Part shown: positions 25,219 through 34,548 of the stretch, one piece after another
Numbering within the stretch: the stretch's first letter is position 1
Layout of the letters: the number at the start of each line of letters is the position of its first letter
Origin: Sva-07 sp963828415
GTDB lineage: Bacteria; Actinomycetota; Acidimicrobiia; Acidimicrobiales; Ilumatobacteraceae
Length of the DNA: 64,000 nt
Reading direction: 5' to 3'
Assembly (NCBI GenBank): GCA_963828415.1
Contig: CAWHEI010000009.1
Span: 372,001-436,000 of the forward strand
Translations under genes and position numbers: made by a program
Notes under the pieces: generated by a model
What the model was told of the DNA's origin: nothing
What the model saw: the letters and a program-made list of their open reading frames with translations, nothing else
Database searches by the model: none

Positions 25219-27399
25219 GTGGGTACGTCCGAACTCTCCGCGTCGAGCCGGGGCCGCAGACTGGCTCTCGGTGCAGCAGCCGCCGTCATCGTCGGCCTGG
25301 TCAGCGTGTACGCAACCACCACGGGGGCACAGCCGGCGACCGACCCGATCGCGGTGGAACTCGTCTCCGTCGACGGCGACGGAGCGGCCCAGGAGTTGCC
25401 CGATGCGGCGACACCAGCGATCTCCGACACCGGTGCCGTCATCGCCTACGACACCGCGGGCTCGGTCGTCGACTCGCTGCCGACCCGACGGGTCTGGATC
25501 CGCGATCGCATCGGGGCCACGAGCCGCCCGGTTGGCGACGCCAACAGCGCAGCGCCTGGCATCAGTGGAAATGGATGCATCGTGGCGTACTCGGTTGTTC
25601 GCTCGGCCAGCGTCGAGCGCTCGGCCGTCGTCGAGCTCACCGTCGTGGACCGTTGCGCGACACCGATCGGGTCGCCACTGCCGCCCGGTGCGATGGTCGA
25701 CACGGTCGCCGTCGACACTGCTCCGTCCGACCCGGGCCAACTGAGCGCACCCGCGTTGTCCTTCGACGGCTCGACGATCGTCTGGTCGACCGGCTCTGAG
25801 GTACGTCGCTACGTTCGCCCGACTGCCGGCGGCACACACCAGCGCGCCCAGAGCTTCGACGTCGTGGTGGGTGGCGACCCAGCGACCGTGACCGGTGTCG
25901 ATGTCGACGTGTCGTCCGACGGCGCCACGACAGTGTTCGTCGCCGGCCCAGGGACGGGGTCCTATGAACCAGCGCCCGGGAACGTCTACGTGTGGTCGGC
26001 GGCGTCACCGCAGCTCGCGCCGACACTGCTGTCGGTCCGCGCCTCCGGCGAGCCGGGTACGGCCGATTCGACGTCGCCGACGATCTCTGCCGACGGTTCC
26101 TTCGTCGTGTTCGAAACGCTCGAATCGCAACTCGCCGTCGCCGATTCGACGGGGCTGATCCCGCCGTTCGTGGTCGGCGCCGATCTCACGTCGAGAACGT
26201 CCCAGATCCTGGTCGACGAGGCCACCCGCCCGGCGGTGTCAGCAGATGGCAACCACGTCCTGTATCAGCGCGGCGACGCCGTCCGAGTGCTGTCGTCCGA
26301 CGCAACGTCGACAGTCGACGTAGCGATCCCCGAACTCGCCACCGCCCGACCGACGGGCCGTCTCTCGATCTCCCAGTTCGGTCGATGGATCGTGTTCCCC
26401 AGCCGTTCCGACCTGTCGAGCGAGCTCGATTCTGCGCCGTCCGGGGTTGCTCCATCGGTGTGGGCGATCGATCGCCGTTCGTCGGCGATCGACGTGGTCG
26501 ACACCACGACCACGACCACCACCACGACCACGACATCGCCGACCACCACCGCCACGACGGCGCCTGCCGCACCGACCACCACCGCGCCCTCCGACGTCGC
26601 CAGCCTGCCGACGGTGCCGGCGTCGACGCTCGTCCCTACCGTCGTCTTCCCGCGCTTCCCGACGACGGGAAGCACATTCCCCAGGGTGGTGCTCCCATCG
26701 ACCCCGCGTTCGACGGCGTCGTCCACGACATCGAGGTCGTTCGACCCGGGCGTCGGATTCGACACCGACCCGTTTGCGTCGCCGGTCATCTTCGAGCCGA
26801 CCGTCGTCGGCGCAGGTCGACGCACGGCGCCGGTGACCTTGACGAATCCGACCACGTCGGCGGTGAGGGTCAGCTCGATCTCGGTCGATGTTCCCGGCGT
26901 GTTCACGCTCGTCACCGACGGGTGCTCCGGGATCGCCATTGCCCCGAACGCTTCGTGCGTCGTCGAGGTCCAGTTCTCGCCGGTCACCTTGGGTCTCTCG
27001 ATCGGGTCCACCACGTTCCAGTTGCTCGACGACTCGGTCGTCACTGCGTCGATCGAGGGGGAGGGCGTTGGCGCCCCGACGCTCGATCTGGTCCCGAGCG
27101 TGGCCGGCGCGGGGCAGACGGTCACCGTCTTCGGTGCCGGGTTCGTCGGCGGTTCGACGGTCCAGCTGAACCAGCCAGGCGTGGCGGTGTCCGAACCCGT
27201 CGCTGTCGAGGCCGATGGCACGTTTGCCCAGGTGATCGTGGTCCTGCCCAACACCCCGACCGGGCCGGCACGGGTGACCGTCGACGGACAGCCCGATGTG
27301 TTCGACGACGTGATCGCCGAACTGCTCGTGTCATCACGCGGGAGCACGTCCGCTGATGCCGCACTGCGCACCGGTTCGGTTGGCGCATTCGGGCGCTGA
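25219..27399 (+). CDS. Large secreted WD40-like propeller protein with ASH/choice-of-anchor-type domain
   Basis: About 726 residues. Basic N-terminus and one hydrophobic helix (signal/anchor, about 12-35). Repeated P-x-I-S-D/A-D-G-x-x-V-x-F/Y motifs are PD40-type propeller blades (about 45-420). A Thr-rich linker (about 430-470) and Ser/Thr/Pro region follow. An ASH-like beta domain has V-T-L-T-N-P-T-T and C-V-V-E-V-Q-F-S-P; the C-terminal IPT-like beta domain starts V-F-G-A-G-F. It is extracytoplasmic; binding partner unknown. GTG start follows the PLP gene by 20 bp. It is convergent with the next gene. Confidence 0.72.
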   Translation: MGTSELSASSRGRRLALGAAAAVIVGLVSVYATTTGAQPATDPIAVELVSVDGDGAAQELPDAATPAISDTGAVIAYDTAGSVVDSLPTRRVWIRDRIGATSRPVGDANSAAPGISGNGCIVAYSVVRSASVERSAVVELTVVDRCATPIGSPLPPGAMVDTVAVDTAPSDPGQLSAPALSFDGSTIVWSTGSEVRRYVRPTAGGTHQRAQSFDVVVGGDPATVTGVDVDVSSDGATTVFVAGPGTGSYEPAPGNVYVWSAASPQLAPTLLSVRASGEPGTADSTSPTISADGSFVVFETLESQLAVADSTGLIPPFVVGADLTSRTSQILVDEATRPAVSADGNHVLYQRGDAVRVLSSDATSTVDVAIPELATARPTGRLSISQFGRWIVFPSRSDLSSELDSAPSGVAPSVWAIDRRSSAIDVVDTTTTTTTTTTTSPTTTATTAPAAPTTTAPSDVASLPTVPASTLVPTVVFPRFPTTGSTFPRVVLPSTPRSTASSTTSRSFDPGVGFDTDPFASPVIFEPTVVGAGRRTAPVTLTNPTTSAVRVSSISVDVPGVFTLVTDGCSGIAIAPNASCVVEVQFSPVTLGLSIGSTTFQLLDDSVVTASIEGEGVGAPTLDLVPSVAGAGQTVTVFGAGFVGGSTVQLNQPGVAVSEPVAVEADGTFAQVIVVLPNTPTGPARVTVDGQPDVFDDVIAELLVSSRGSTSADAALRTGSVGAFGR

Positions 27400-27419
27400 C
27401 GCTCTTCGTCGGGCGAGGT

Positions 27420-28643
27420 TCAGTCGGTCTCGTCGACGAACCCGATGAGCGAGGCGGCGACGGGACACGTGCTCTCGCCGGCCCCGGGTGTGCGGCACTC
27501 GACGTCGAGCACGATCTCGGTGTCGTCATCGAACTGATACGGCGCTACGAAGTGCAGGTCGAAGTCGCGGAAGTTCGCGAGCTCGGACTGCAGGAGGACG
27601 TCGTCGCCACGACGCAGCGACACGGTGCCGACCGCTCCGGTCGGGTTCTGGAACACGACATCGGTGATCGAGACGATCGTGCCGGCCTCGACGGGCGCCG
27701 AATCCTGCTCGCTGTTGCCGCCCGTCGGGGCAACCTCCAAGCGGAAGTCCGTCGGTGTGCCGAGCGGCAGCTCCTCGGCCTCGGCCGCCGCGATCTCCAG
27801 CTCGTCGATCCGGTCCTGCAGTGCTGCGCGGTCGCTCTCGATGGCGTCAGCGGCGGCTTCGTCGGCGGTGTCCTCCACCCACGGTCGCAACAACGCGAAC
27901 CATGCAACGGCACCCAACACGAGGGCGGCCAGGGCGCCTGCCGCCGCGGGCCCCACCCAGTTCGGGAGCCGGGGTCGCTGCTGATACGTGCCGACCAACT
28001 CGTCGGTGCGACCGTCGGCCGTGGCGGCCCGGACGACGAACTGGTGCTCGTGGGTCGGGCCACTCCAGTAGGTCGTGGCCGGCGTGACGAGCACAGCGGC
28101 TTGGCCAGCCAGCCCCGGGGCCACCGCCAGTGAGGACGTGTCGATGGTGGTGCTGACGACATCGTCGTCGGTCTGGTCAGCGGTCAGATCGATGGTGAGC
28201 GCGACGTTGCCGGTGTTGGCGACACGAATGGTGTGACGGCCGCGCCGTGCTCCTCGGGATCGAGTCGGCTGAAGTGCGATCGAGTAGTCGCTGTGTGCGC
28301 TCACCTCGACGGTGGCCGATGCCACCACCACGTCAGACCCGGCCGGGCGGTCGCCGGCGGGAGTGTCAGCGTCGGCACCGACGGCGACGTCGGCGCTGAT
28401 CGCGTACGTTCCGGCGTGAACGGTCGACGGTGTGAACACGGTCACGGGGATGTCGACGATCTGGTTGGTGTCGATGGTTGCGGCCGAGGTGTCGAGACGA
28501 ACGTGGTCGGTCAGGTCTCCGGAGGCCGACATCGTCACGTCGCGACTGACGTCGTCGCCGTTGTAGAGGCGCAGCGTCAACGTCATCGGCGTGTTCGGGA
28601 GGAGTTCGATCCGATCGGGCACGAGCTTCGCGGTGACGGGCAT
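27420..28643 (-). CDS. Membrane protein with NEW3/CARDB-like beta domains
   Basis: 407 residues without an N-terminal signal. Two Ig-like domains (I-E-L-L-P-N-T-P-M-T-L-T-L-R-L-Y-N-G-D-D; then I-R-V-A-N-T-G-N-V-A-L-T) resemble NEW3/COG1470 adhesion-type folds. One TM helix with W-V-G-P-A-A-A-G-A-L-A-A-L-V-L-G-A-V-A-W-F (near residue 250) precedes a coiled acidic stretch and a C-terminal beta domain with two Cys. The topology looks like cytoplasmic Ig domains plus an external tail, or the reverse. Function unknown. It is divergent from clpP. Confidence 0.7.
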   Translation of the reverse strand: MPVTAKLVPDRIELLPNTPMTLTLRLYNGDDVSRDVTMSASGDLTDHVRLDTSAATIDTNQIVDIPVTVFTPSTVHAGTYAISADVAVGADADTPAGDRPAGSDVVVASATVEVSAHSDYSIALQPTRSRGARRGRHTIRVANTGNVALTIDLTADQTDDDVVSTTIDTSSLAVAPGLAGQAAVLVTPATTYWSGPTHEHQFVVRAATADGRTDELVGTYQQRPRLPNWVGPAAAGALAALVLGAVAWFALLRPWVEDTADEAAADAIESDRAALQDRIDELEIAAAEAEELPLGTPTDFRLEVAPTGGNSEQDSAPVEAGTIVSITDVVFQNPTGAVGTVSLRRGDDVLLQSELANFRDFDLHFVAPYQFDDDTEIVLDVECRTPGAGESTCPVAASLIGFVDETD

Positions 28644-28697
28644 GCCCTGACGGTAGTGCCCAGCCCGCGTTCGTGATTCGCTCACGGTCGCGACCGA

Positions 28698-28703
28698 TAG
28701 CCT
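28698..28703 (+). promoter_or_regulatory. -10 TAGCCT of clpP
   Basis: TAGCCT, 7 nt, then ATG at 28711. No ribosome binding site; leaderless arrangement. Confidence 0.4.
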
Positions 28704-28710
28704 GCGGACC

Positions 28711-29304
28711 ATGTCGGAACTCATGCAACCAGCAGCACTCGAGGGCGGATTCGATCCTCGCTCGGCCGTCTTCGACCGCCTCTTGAAGAACCGGGTGGTC
28801 ATGCTGGGCTCCGACGTGAACGACGAGATCGCCAACCAGATCTGCGCCCAGTTGCTCTACCTGGAGGGCGAGGATCCGAACCAGGACATCTGGCTCTACA
28901 TCAACAGCCCGGGCGGTTCGGTGACCGCAGGCATGGCGATCTACGACACGATGCAGTTCGTCGGCTGCGACGTTGCAACCGTGTGCCTCGGACTCGCTGC
29001 CTCGATGGGGCAGTTCCTGCTCACCGCTGGTGCCGCCGGCAAGCGCTACACGCTGCCGAACGCCCGAATCATGATGCACCAGCCGCTTGCCGGCCTTCGC
29101 GGACAAGCGTCGGACATCGCCATTCAGGCAGAGCAACTGCGCTACACGAAGCTGCGCATGGCCACCCTGATCGCCGAGCACTCGGGCCAGACCCTCGAGC
29201 AGATCCAGGCCGACTCCGAGCGCGACCGCTGGTTCACCGCCGAAGAAGGCCGCGACTACGGCCTCGTCGACAAGGTCATCCTGCGTCGCGGCGAGATCGC
29301 CTGA
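28711..29304 (+). CDS. clpP: ATP-dependent Clp protease proteolytic subunit
   Basis: 197 residues. I-N-S-P-G-G-S-V-T-A-G-M-A-I-Y-D-T-M opens the fold. G-L-A-A-S-M-G-Q-F-L-L carries the catalytic Ser, and R-I-M-M-H-Q-P the His; the Asp lies in the later E-R-D-R-W-F segment. N-terminal hydrophobic-pocket and handle residues are present. It forms the tetradecameric peptidase with ClpX/ClpC and also degrades tmRNA-tagged proteins. No clpX or second clpP is adjacent, unlike the clpP1P2 pair of many Actinobacteria. Confidence 0.96.
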   Translation: MSELMQPAALEGGFDPRSAVFDRLLKNRVVMLGSDVNDEIANQICAQLLYLEGEDPNQDIWLYINSPGGSVTAGMAIYDTMQFVGCDVATVCLGLAASMGQFLLTAGAAGKRYTLPNARIMMHQPLAGLRGQASDIAIQAEQLRYTKLRMATLIAEHSGQTLEQIQADSERDRWFTAEEGRDYGLVDKVILRRGEIA

Positions 29305-29313
29305 CCCGGCCGG

Positions 29314-29820
29314 TCACGGAACCGACGTCGGCGCCGTCGTGGCGTCCGGCGCCACGGTGCCGTCCGGCGGAATGGTGATGGTCACGGGTCCCTGGGGCAC
29401 GATCGTGAACACCGGTCCGATGTCGACGGCGCAGTTCGCCATCAGCCAGGTCTCGACCGCTGCAGCCGACTTCTCGCTCGCATAGGCAGCGGTGAGCGCC
29501 GCCTGCTCGGATTCCGGGTCGCCGACGACGACCGTGCTCGCGGTCTCGTAGACCGACACGATCTGGTTCCAATCTTCCTCGACGCCGAGCGGGGCGAGCG
29601 CGCCGATGCTGCGGTACAGGTCGAGCAGCGGTTCGATGTCGTCGGCGTAGAGCAGTTCGGGACTGGTGAGCGCCTCCTTGTTTGCCGCGACTTCGCCGCA
29701 GAACCGCTCCGCGCTGGGCGTCTCGTCGCCGCCGCACGCGCTCAGTGCCGTGACTGCCGCCACGATCGCTGCCGCAGCGAACGCCGTCGTTCGGCGCGGA
29801 GGTTCGAAGCGGATGTTCAC
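29314..29820 (-). CDS. Small lipoprotein, unknown function
   Basis: 168 residues from GTG 29820: basic start R-F-E-P-P-R-R, hydrophobic Ala/Val stretch and L-S-A-C-G-G, a lipobox with Cys near residue 29. The mature part is helical and acidic (F-C-G-E-V-A-A-N-K-E-A-L; L-L-Y-A-D-D-I-E-P-L), with two more Cys and a Thr/Pro-rich end. ATG 29847 is an alternative start. It is convergent with clpP (9 bp apart). No family recognised. Confidence 0.7.
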   Translation of the reverse strand: MNIRFEPPRRTTAFAAAAIVAAVTALSACGGDETPSAERFCGEVAANKEALTSPELLYADDIEPLLDLYRSIGALAPLGVEEDWNQIVSVYETASTVVVGDPESEQAALTAAYASEKSAAAVETWLMANCAVDIGPVFTIVPQGPVTITIPPDGTVAPDATTAPTSVP

Positions 29821-29876
29821 CACGGGGGAGCATTGTCGCACGCGCATCCCGTGTTCCCGCAGCAGCACCTTTCGTT

Positions 29877-29918
29877 GCGATGAGCGAAAAGCGCGTATCC
29901 GGTCGGTTCGCTCATCGC
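29877..29918. repeat. 42-bp inverted repeat GCGATGAGCGAA.../...TTCGCTCATCGC, unit A
   Basis: Outer 12-bp arms are perfect; the interior contains GTATCCGGTCGG. It lies in the 314-bp divergent gap between the lipoprotein and yifB, with unit B 19 bp away in the opposite orientation. Confidence 0.65.
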
Positions 29919-29937
29919 GGGGGCCGTTTCGGTGTTT

Positions 29938-29979
29938 GCGATGAGCGAACCGACCGGATACGGCGGTTTCGCTCATCGC
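29938..29979. repeat. 42-bp inverted repeat, unit B (reverse orientation)
   Basis: Exact reverse complement of the 42-bp consensus seen at 54073. Nothing else but the yifB leader is seen between here and 30135. Confidence 0.65.
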
Positions 29980-30134
29980 TGGGAGGGTGGTGGGCGGGGT
30001 CGCCCGGGCGAGTGCGACACCCCGTCGGTACAGTGAGACCCACGACCGAGGCGCTTGCCCGGTCCGGGTCGTGGGGCCCCTGCGCCCCTCCTCGATGTGC
30101 TCGCGGTTCGCCGCGTCGTCCCGAGGAGGTTGGC

Positions 30135-31658
30135 ATGTTCGCGTCCGTCCCGTCAGCGGTGCTCTTCTGTGCAGAAGGGCATCTGATCCATGTCGAGGTG
30201 CAGGTGTCCGGCGGGCTGCCTGGGTTCAGCCTCGTCGGTCTGCCCGACACGTCCATTCGCGAATCGAGAGATCGCGCCCGCGCCGCGGTGCTCAGCAGCG
30301 GGCTTCCCTGGCCCAAGCACCGCATCACGGTGAACCTGGCGCCGTCGGGCGATCGCAAGGCCGGTTCCGGGCTCGACCTGGCCATTGCCGTCGGCGTGCT
30401 CGCAGCGAGCGAGGTCATCCCGGTCGAGGCGATCGCGGGCACGGCGTTCATCGGTGAACTCGGCCTCGACGGCTCGTTGCGTCCGGTCAACGGAGTCGCC
30501 CCGATGGTCGGTGCACTCGGCGAACGAGACGTGGTGGTGCCCATTCCGAGCGCGGTCGAGGCGCACGTCGTGGCGTTGGGGCGGGTGCGGCTCATCGCGA
30601 ACCTCGGCGAACTCGTCGACGCACTGCGGGGTGAGGCGCCGTGGCCCGATCACGACCCCGTCGACCGCCTCGCCGCGGTTCATCGGCCACCACCGGACCT
30701 CTCCGATGTCCAGGGTCAACCGGTCGCACGCCACGCGTTGGAGATCGCAGCGGCGGGTGGGCACCACACACTGTTCATCGGACCGCCGGGCGCAGGAAAG
30801 ACGATGCTCGCGTCGCGGCTTCCCGGCCTCTTGCCGCCACTGGGTCGCGAGCGAGCGCTCGAGGTCACGATGATCCACTCTGCGTCGGGTATCGCACTGC
30901 CGCCCGGCGGCCTGGTGCGTGAGCCGCCGTTTCGGGCACCTCATCACACGTCGTCGCAGGTCTCGCTGGTCGGAGGTGGTTCGCAGCACATCCGGCCCGG
31001 TGAAGTGTCGATCGCCCACGGCGGGATTCTGTTCATGGACGAACTCGCCGAATTCGCGCCGTCGGTGCTCGACGGGCTCCGTCAACCGCTCGAATCGCAG
31101 GTCGTCAACGTCAGTCGCGCCGAAATCCGAGCGGTGCTGCCCGCCGACTTCCTGCTGGTGGCGGCGATGAACCCGTGCCCGTGCGGTGGCGGGGCGCCCG
31201 GGGCGTGTGTGTGCGGCGACGCCGTGCTGCATCGATACGCACGGCGGGTGTCGGGGCCGCTGCTCGACCGGTTCGATCTTCGCGTGCCCGTACATCGTCC
31301 GGCCGTCGATGACCTGCTCGTCAACGAACCGGGGGAGTGCACGGCGGTTGTCGCCGAGCGAGTGCTCGCAGCCAGAGCTGTGGCCGTGAGTCGTCAGGGA
31401 GCTCTCAACAGTGCGCTCGCGATCGACCAGCTCGATGCTGTCGCCCGTCTCGACGCGGGCTCGACCGCGCTGTTGCGGCACGAACTCGAACACGACCGGC
31501 TCAGCGGTCGGGGCTACCACCGGATCCGACGGGTGGCGCGAACGATCGCTGATCTACGCGGCCATGTCGAACACGACGTCGACGAGCAGGACGTGGCGAT
31601 GGCCCTTCGGTTCCGTGCCACGTTCGCCCGACCGGTCACGAACGGACGAGCAGCATGA
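30135..31658 (+). CDS. comM: YifB/ComM family Mg-chelatase-like AAA+ ATPase
   Basis: 507 residues. An N-terminal ChlI-type domain opens with H-V-E-V-Q-V-S-G-G-L-P-G-F-S-L-V-G-L-P-D. Walker A is G-P-P-G-A-G-K-T-M-L, Walker B I-L-F-M-D-E-L, and a Cys-rich N-P-C-P-C-G insert follows. The C-terminal domain is Mg_chelatase_C. ComM-type helicases promote branch migration in natural transformation. GAGGAGG at about 30123-30129 sets the ATG. Its stop overlaps dprA (ATGA), and dprA and xerC follow, a DNA-processing group found in many Actinobacteria. Confidence 0.93.
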   Translation: MFASVPSAVLFCAEGHLIHVEVQVSGGLPGFSLVGLPDTSIRESRDRARAAVLSSGLPWPKHRITVNLAPSGDRKAGSGLDLAIAVGVLAASEVIPVEAIAGTAFIGELGLDGSLRPVNGVAPMVGALGERDVVVPIPSAVEAHVVALGRVRLIANLGELVDALRGEAPWPDHDPVDRLAAVHRPPPDLSDVQGQPVARHALEIAAAGGHHTLFIGPPGAGKTMLASRLPGLLPPLGRERALEVTMIHSASGIALPPGGLVREPPFRAPHHTSSQVSLVGGGSQHIRPGEVSIAHGGILFMDELAEFAPSVLDGLRQPLESQVVNVSRAEIRAVLPADFLLVAAMNPCPCGGGAPGACVCGDAVLHRYARRVSGPLLDRFDLRVPVHRPAVDDLLVNEPGECTAVVAERVLAARAVAVSRQGALNSALAIDQLDAVARLDAGSTALLRHELEHDRLSGRGYHRIRRVARTIADLRGHVEHDVDEQDVAMALRFRATFARPVTNGRAA

Positions 31659-32800
31659 CCACGGTCACCACCGGTGCGATACCACAGGCAGCGTTCGTGG
31701 CGTCATTGGCCGGATTCGAACGGATGACCACGAACCGCTTGTCCGGGCTGCTCACGCATCGATCGGCCGAGCAGGCGTTTGCCGTTGCGACCGGCGGCTG
31801 TCGGCCGCCCGAACCGTTCGCCACACTGTTTGCCCGCGAGCCCGATCTCGCGGCGGCGTGGCGACGGTCCGGCGACTCGCGTCCACCCGACCAGGCGTGG
31901 CAGCAGTGCCTCGACGGTGGCATCGAAGTGGTCGTCGCCGGCGATGCCTCGTATCCGCCGTCGCTGCTCGACGATCCACGGCGACCCGCAGCGTTGTTCG
32001 TCCGTGGCGATCTCGGTGTGCTCGACGCACGTCGCGTCGGAATCGTCGGGACGCGCAATGCCACCCAACGCGGACGCGAGACCGCTGCCCGATTCGGCTA
32101 CGAACTCGCAGCTGCTGGTGTGGTGGTCGTTTCCGGCCTCGCCAAGGGGATCGACGGTGCAGCCCATCGCGGAGCGCTTGCTGTCGGTGATGCTCGACCG
32201 GTGGCGGTGGTCGGCACGGGCCCCGACCGGCCCTACCCGGCACTGCACAGCGATCTGTGGGAGCAGGTGGCAGCTCGTGGTGCAGTGATCTCCGAATGGC
32301 CGCCGGGCACCGGGCCCGACGCGTTCCGGTTCCCGTTGCGCAACCGGATCCTCGCCGCGCTCGTCGAGGTGCTCGTGGTCGTCGAGAGTCGCGAGCGAGG
32401 GGGGAGTCTGATCACCGCGCGGGAGGCGGCCGAACGTGGCGTCGAGGTATTCGCCGTCCCCGGCGCGTTGCAGAGTCGGGCGGCTCTCGGCACGAACAAA
32501 CTGTTGTGCGACGGGGCCACGCCCGCGACCGAAACGGCCGACGTGTTGATGGCGCTGGGTCTCGATCGGCGCCGGGCCGGCCGTGCACGGCACGATCCGC
32601 GGTCGCTGCCGAGCGCTGCCGATCGCCGCTTGATCGACGCCTGTCGAGCCCAGCCGCAGACGCTCGAGGCGTTGTCGGAGCGCATCGGAGGCTCGCTGGT
32701 CGACACCGCGATGGCGGTCGCTCGGCTCGAACACGCGGGTTGGTTGCGCGAAACCGCAGGCTGGTTCGAAGCGATCGACGACTGGGCGGATCTCGCATGA
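31655..32800 (+). CDS. dprA: DNA-processing protein DprA
   Basis: 381 residues. V-G-I-V-G-T-R-N-A-T and V-V-S-G-L-A-K-G-I-D-G-A-A-H form the Rossmann-like DprA core. R-F-P-L-R-N-R-I-L-A-A-L and E-R-G-G-S-L-I-T-A are its later conserved loops, and N-K-L-L closes it. The C-terminal about 60 residues are a winged-helix domain. The N-terminal about 100 residues vary, and the SAM-like region may be partly lost. DprA loads RecA on incoming single strands. It overlaps comM. Confidence 0.93.
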   Translation: MTTVTTGAIPQAAFVASLAGFERMTTNRLSGLLTHRSAEQAFAVATGGCRPPEPFATLFAREPDLAAAWRRSGDSRPPDQAWQQCLDGGIEVVVAGDASYPPSLLDDPRRPAALFVRGDLGVLDARRVGIVGTRNATQRGRETAARFGYELAAAGVVVVSGLAKGIDGAAHRGALAVGDARPVAVVGTGPDRPYPALHSDLWEQVAARGAVISEWPPGTGPDAFRFPLRNRILAALVEVLVVVESRERGGSLITAREAAERGVEVFAVPGALQSRAALGTNKLLCDGATPATETADVLMALGLDRRRAGRARHDPRSLPSAADRRLIDACRAQPQTLEALSERIGGSLVDTAMAVARLEHAGWLRETAGWFEAIDDWADLA

Positions 32801-32835
32801 GCCTGCCATCCCCGCTGCGGCAACCCCGCGGGCAA

Positions 32836-32841
32836 TACCAT
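32836..32841 (+). promoter_or_regulatory. -10 TACCAT of xerC
   Basis: TACCAT, 7 nt, then GTG at 32849, within the gap after dprA. Confidence 0.4.
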
Positions 32842-32848
32842 CGTCGGC

Positions 32849-33721
32849 GTGGACCCCTGGCGCATCGACGAATTCGCGCATGCGCTGACGTCGTTGTCCG
32901 ACAACACGGTGGCCGCCTACACCTCCGACGTGCGGTCTTTCGTGGCGTGGTGCGCTCGAAGCGACGTGCTCGAACCGGCGGCGGTCAAACGGACCACGGT
33001 GCGCCGCTACCTTGCACACCTGACGACCAGGCAGTTCGCCCGCCGCTCGATTGCACGCAAGACCGCAGCGATCCGCCGCTACTACCGATGGCTCGTCGCC
33101 AACGACGTCGTCGAGGTCGATCCGACCAGCGGCGTGTCGGTGCCCGCCGGCAGTGGCCGGCTACCGAGGGTCCTCGATCAGCGCGAACTCAGCGGTCTAC
33201 TCGATGGCCCGCTCTCCGACGACGAGCCCGACTGGCGGCGGCGTCGCGACGACGCGGTCCTCGAGTTGCTCTACGGCTCGGGGCTTCGTGTCGGCGAGTT
33301 GTGCGGATTGCAGGTCTCGTCGGTGTCGGTGACCACGGGCGCTGCCACCGTCTGGGGCAAGGGATCCAAGGAACGGCGAGTTCCCATCAGCGAACCGGCG
33401 ATCGCCGCGCTGCGGCGTTGGCTGGCGATTCGTCACGACGTGCTTCCACCGGAGGCCGGCGACGTGTTGTTCGGCAACGAGCGGGGCCGACCACTGACGC
33501 CGCGCGACGTGCGACGCATCGTCGACCGGCGATCGCCGAGCCCCACGCATCCACACGCATTGCGCCACACGTTCGCCACGCACCTCCTCGACGGCGGTGC
33601 CGACCTGCGAGCCGTTCAGGAACTGCTGGGCCACACCGACGTGGCCACCACCCAGCGCTATACCCACGTCAGCCGAGAACGCTTGTCGGCTGCTTATCGC
33701 GAGGCCCACCCCAGAGCATGA
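32849..33721 (+). CDS. xerC: Tyrosine recombinase XerC
   Basis: 290 residues. N-terminal SAM-like core-binding domain with S-D-N-T-V-A-A-Y-T-S-D-V. Catalytic residues: Arg in Y-G-S-G-L-R-V-G-E-L, Lys in W-G-K-G-S-K-E-R, H-A-L-R-H-T-F-A-T-H-L, His in L-G-H-T-D-V-A-T-T-Q and Tyr in R-Y-T-H-V. The full R-K-H-R-H-Y set is present. Context beside dprA/comM and whiG matches the housekeeping dimer-resolving XerC of Actinobacteria rather than a phage integrase. TACCAT lies 7 nt before its GTG. The last base overlaps whiG. Confidence 0.92.
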   Translation: MDPWRIDEFAHALTSLSDNTVAAYTSDVRSFVAWCARSDVLEPAAVKRTTVRRYLAHLTTRQFARRSIARKTAAIRRYYRWLVANDVVEVDPTSGVSVPAGSGRLPRVLDQRELSGLLDGPLSDDEPDWRRRRDDAVLELLYGSGLRVGELCGLQVSSVSVTTGAATVWGKGSKERRVPISEPAIAALRRWLAIRHDVLPPEAGDVLFGNERGRPLTPRDVRRIVDRRSPSPTHPHALRHTFATHLLDGGADLRAVQELLGHTDVATTQRYTHVSRERLSAAYREAHPRA

Positions 33722-34479
33722 GCATCGTTCCCGAAGACGCCGACCTGCAGATGCAGTGGACCAGGTGGTTGAACCGCCGCAACGCTGCAGCGAGAGACCA
33801 TCTGATCGTGCACTACTCACCGCTGGTGAAATTCGTCGCCGGCCGTGTCGGCGCCGGCCTGCCCTCGAGCGTCGACCCGGGAGATCTCGTCAGCTCGGGT
33901 GTGTTCGGCCTGATCGACGCGATCGAGCGGTTCGATCCCGAACGCGGGGTCAAGTTCGAGACGTTTGCCGTACCCCGTATTCGCGGTGCGGTCTACGACG
34001 GTCTGCGCAAACTCGACTGGGTGCCGCGATCGATTCGCAGCCGTGCACGCAGTGTCGAGAAGGCGATCTCGGAGATCGAACACAAGGAGGGTCGGGCACC
34101 GACCGACGAGGAGCTGGCTGCGCATCTGCACATCTCCACCGACGAACTGACCCGCTGGCTCGCGGCGATCGCGAGCACCACGGTCGGTCCGCTCGACCGG
34201 GCAATCGCCGCCGGGGCCGAACCCGCCGCGCTCGACGGGCCGGGTTCCGGTTCGCCGTCTGCCGTCGTGGAGGATCACGAACTCGGCCAGATCATGCGAG
34301 CCGAGATCAAGAAGCTCCCCGAACGCGAGAAGCTCGTGCTGTCGCTGTACTACGACGAGGGCCTGACCCTCGCCGAGATCGGACAGGTCCTCGGAGTCAC
34401 CGAGAGCCGCGTGTCCCAGATCCACACGAAGTCCGTGCTGCACCTGCGGTCGCGGCTCTCGGCCGCCGGCGTCGGCTGA
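33718..34479 (+). CDS. whiG: FliA/WhiG-family RNA polymerase sigma factor
   Basis: 253 residues. Region 2: H-Y-S-P-L-V-K-F-V-A-G-R-V, then D-P-G-D-L-V-S-S-G-V-F-G-L-I-D-A-I-E-R-F and K-F-E-T-F-A-V-P-R-I-R-G-A, then W-V-P-R-S-I-R. Region 3: E-G-R-A-P-T-D-E-E-L-A. Region 4: L-P-E-R-E-K-L-V-L and the HTH V-T-E-S-R-V-S-Q-I. This is the sigma-28 class that controls flagella in many bacteria and sporulation in Streptomyces. ATG overlaps the xerC stop. An anti-sigma partner is not seen beside it. Its role in this organism (flagella or differentiation) is not shown here. Confidence 0.9.
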   Translation: MSIVPEDADLQMQWTRWLNRRNAAARDHLIVHYSPLVKFVAGRVGAGLPSSVDPGDLVSSGVFGLIDAIERFDPERGVKFETFAVPRIRGAVYDGLRKLDWVPRSIRSRARSVEKAISEIEHKEGRAPTDEELAAHLHISTDELTRWLAAIASTTVGPLDRAIAAGAEPAALDGPGSGSPSAVVEDHELGQIMRAEIKKLPEREKLVLSLYYDEGLTLAEIGQVLGVTESRVSQIHTKSVLHLRSRLSAAGVG

Positions 34480-34548
34480 GCGTCTCTCCGGCGCACGGGC
34501 GTCCTGACGTCGACCTCGGCTCGACCGAGGCGTCGAGAAGGTTGGCTC

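Noticed and set aside
26505..26590. ACC/ACG-rich stretch as a microsatellite
   Set aside because: It encodes a Thr-rich linker in an extracytoplasmic protein with mixed codons, an ordinary feature.
29877..29979. Paired palindromes considered as a short CRISPR array
   Set aside because: Only two units in opposite orientation, no spacers of constant length and no cas genes.
32849..33721. Tyrosine recombinase as a phage or island integrase
   Set aside because: Its neighbours dprA/comM/whiG and conserved position mark the housekeeping XerC; there is no att site or other phage gene.
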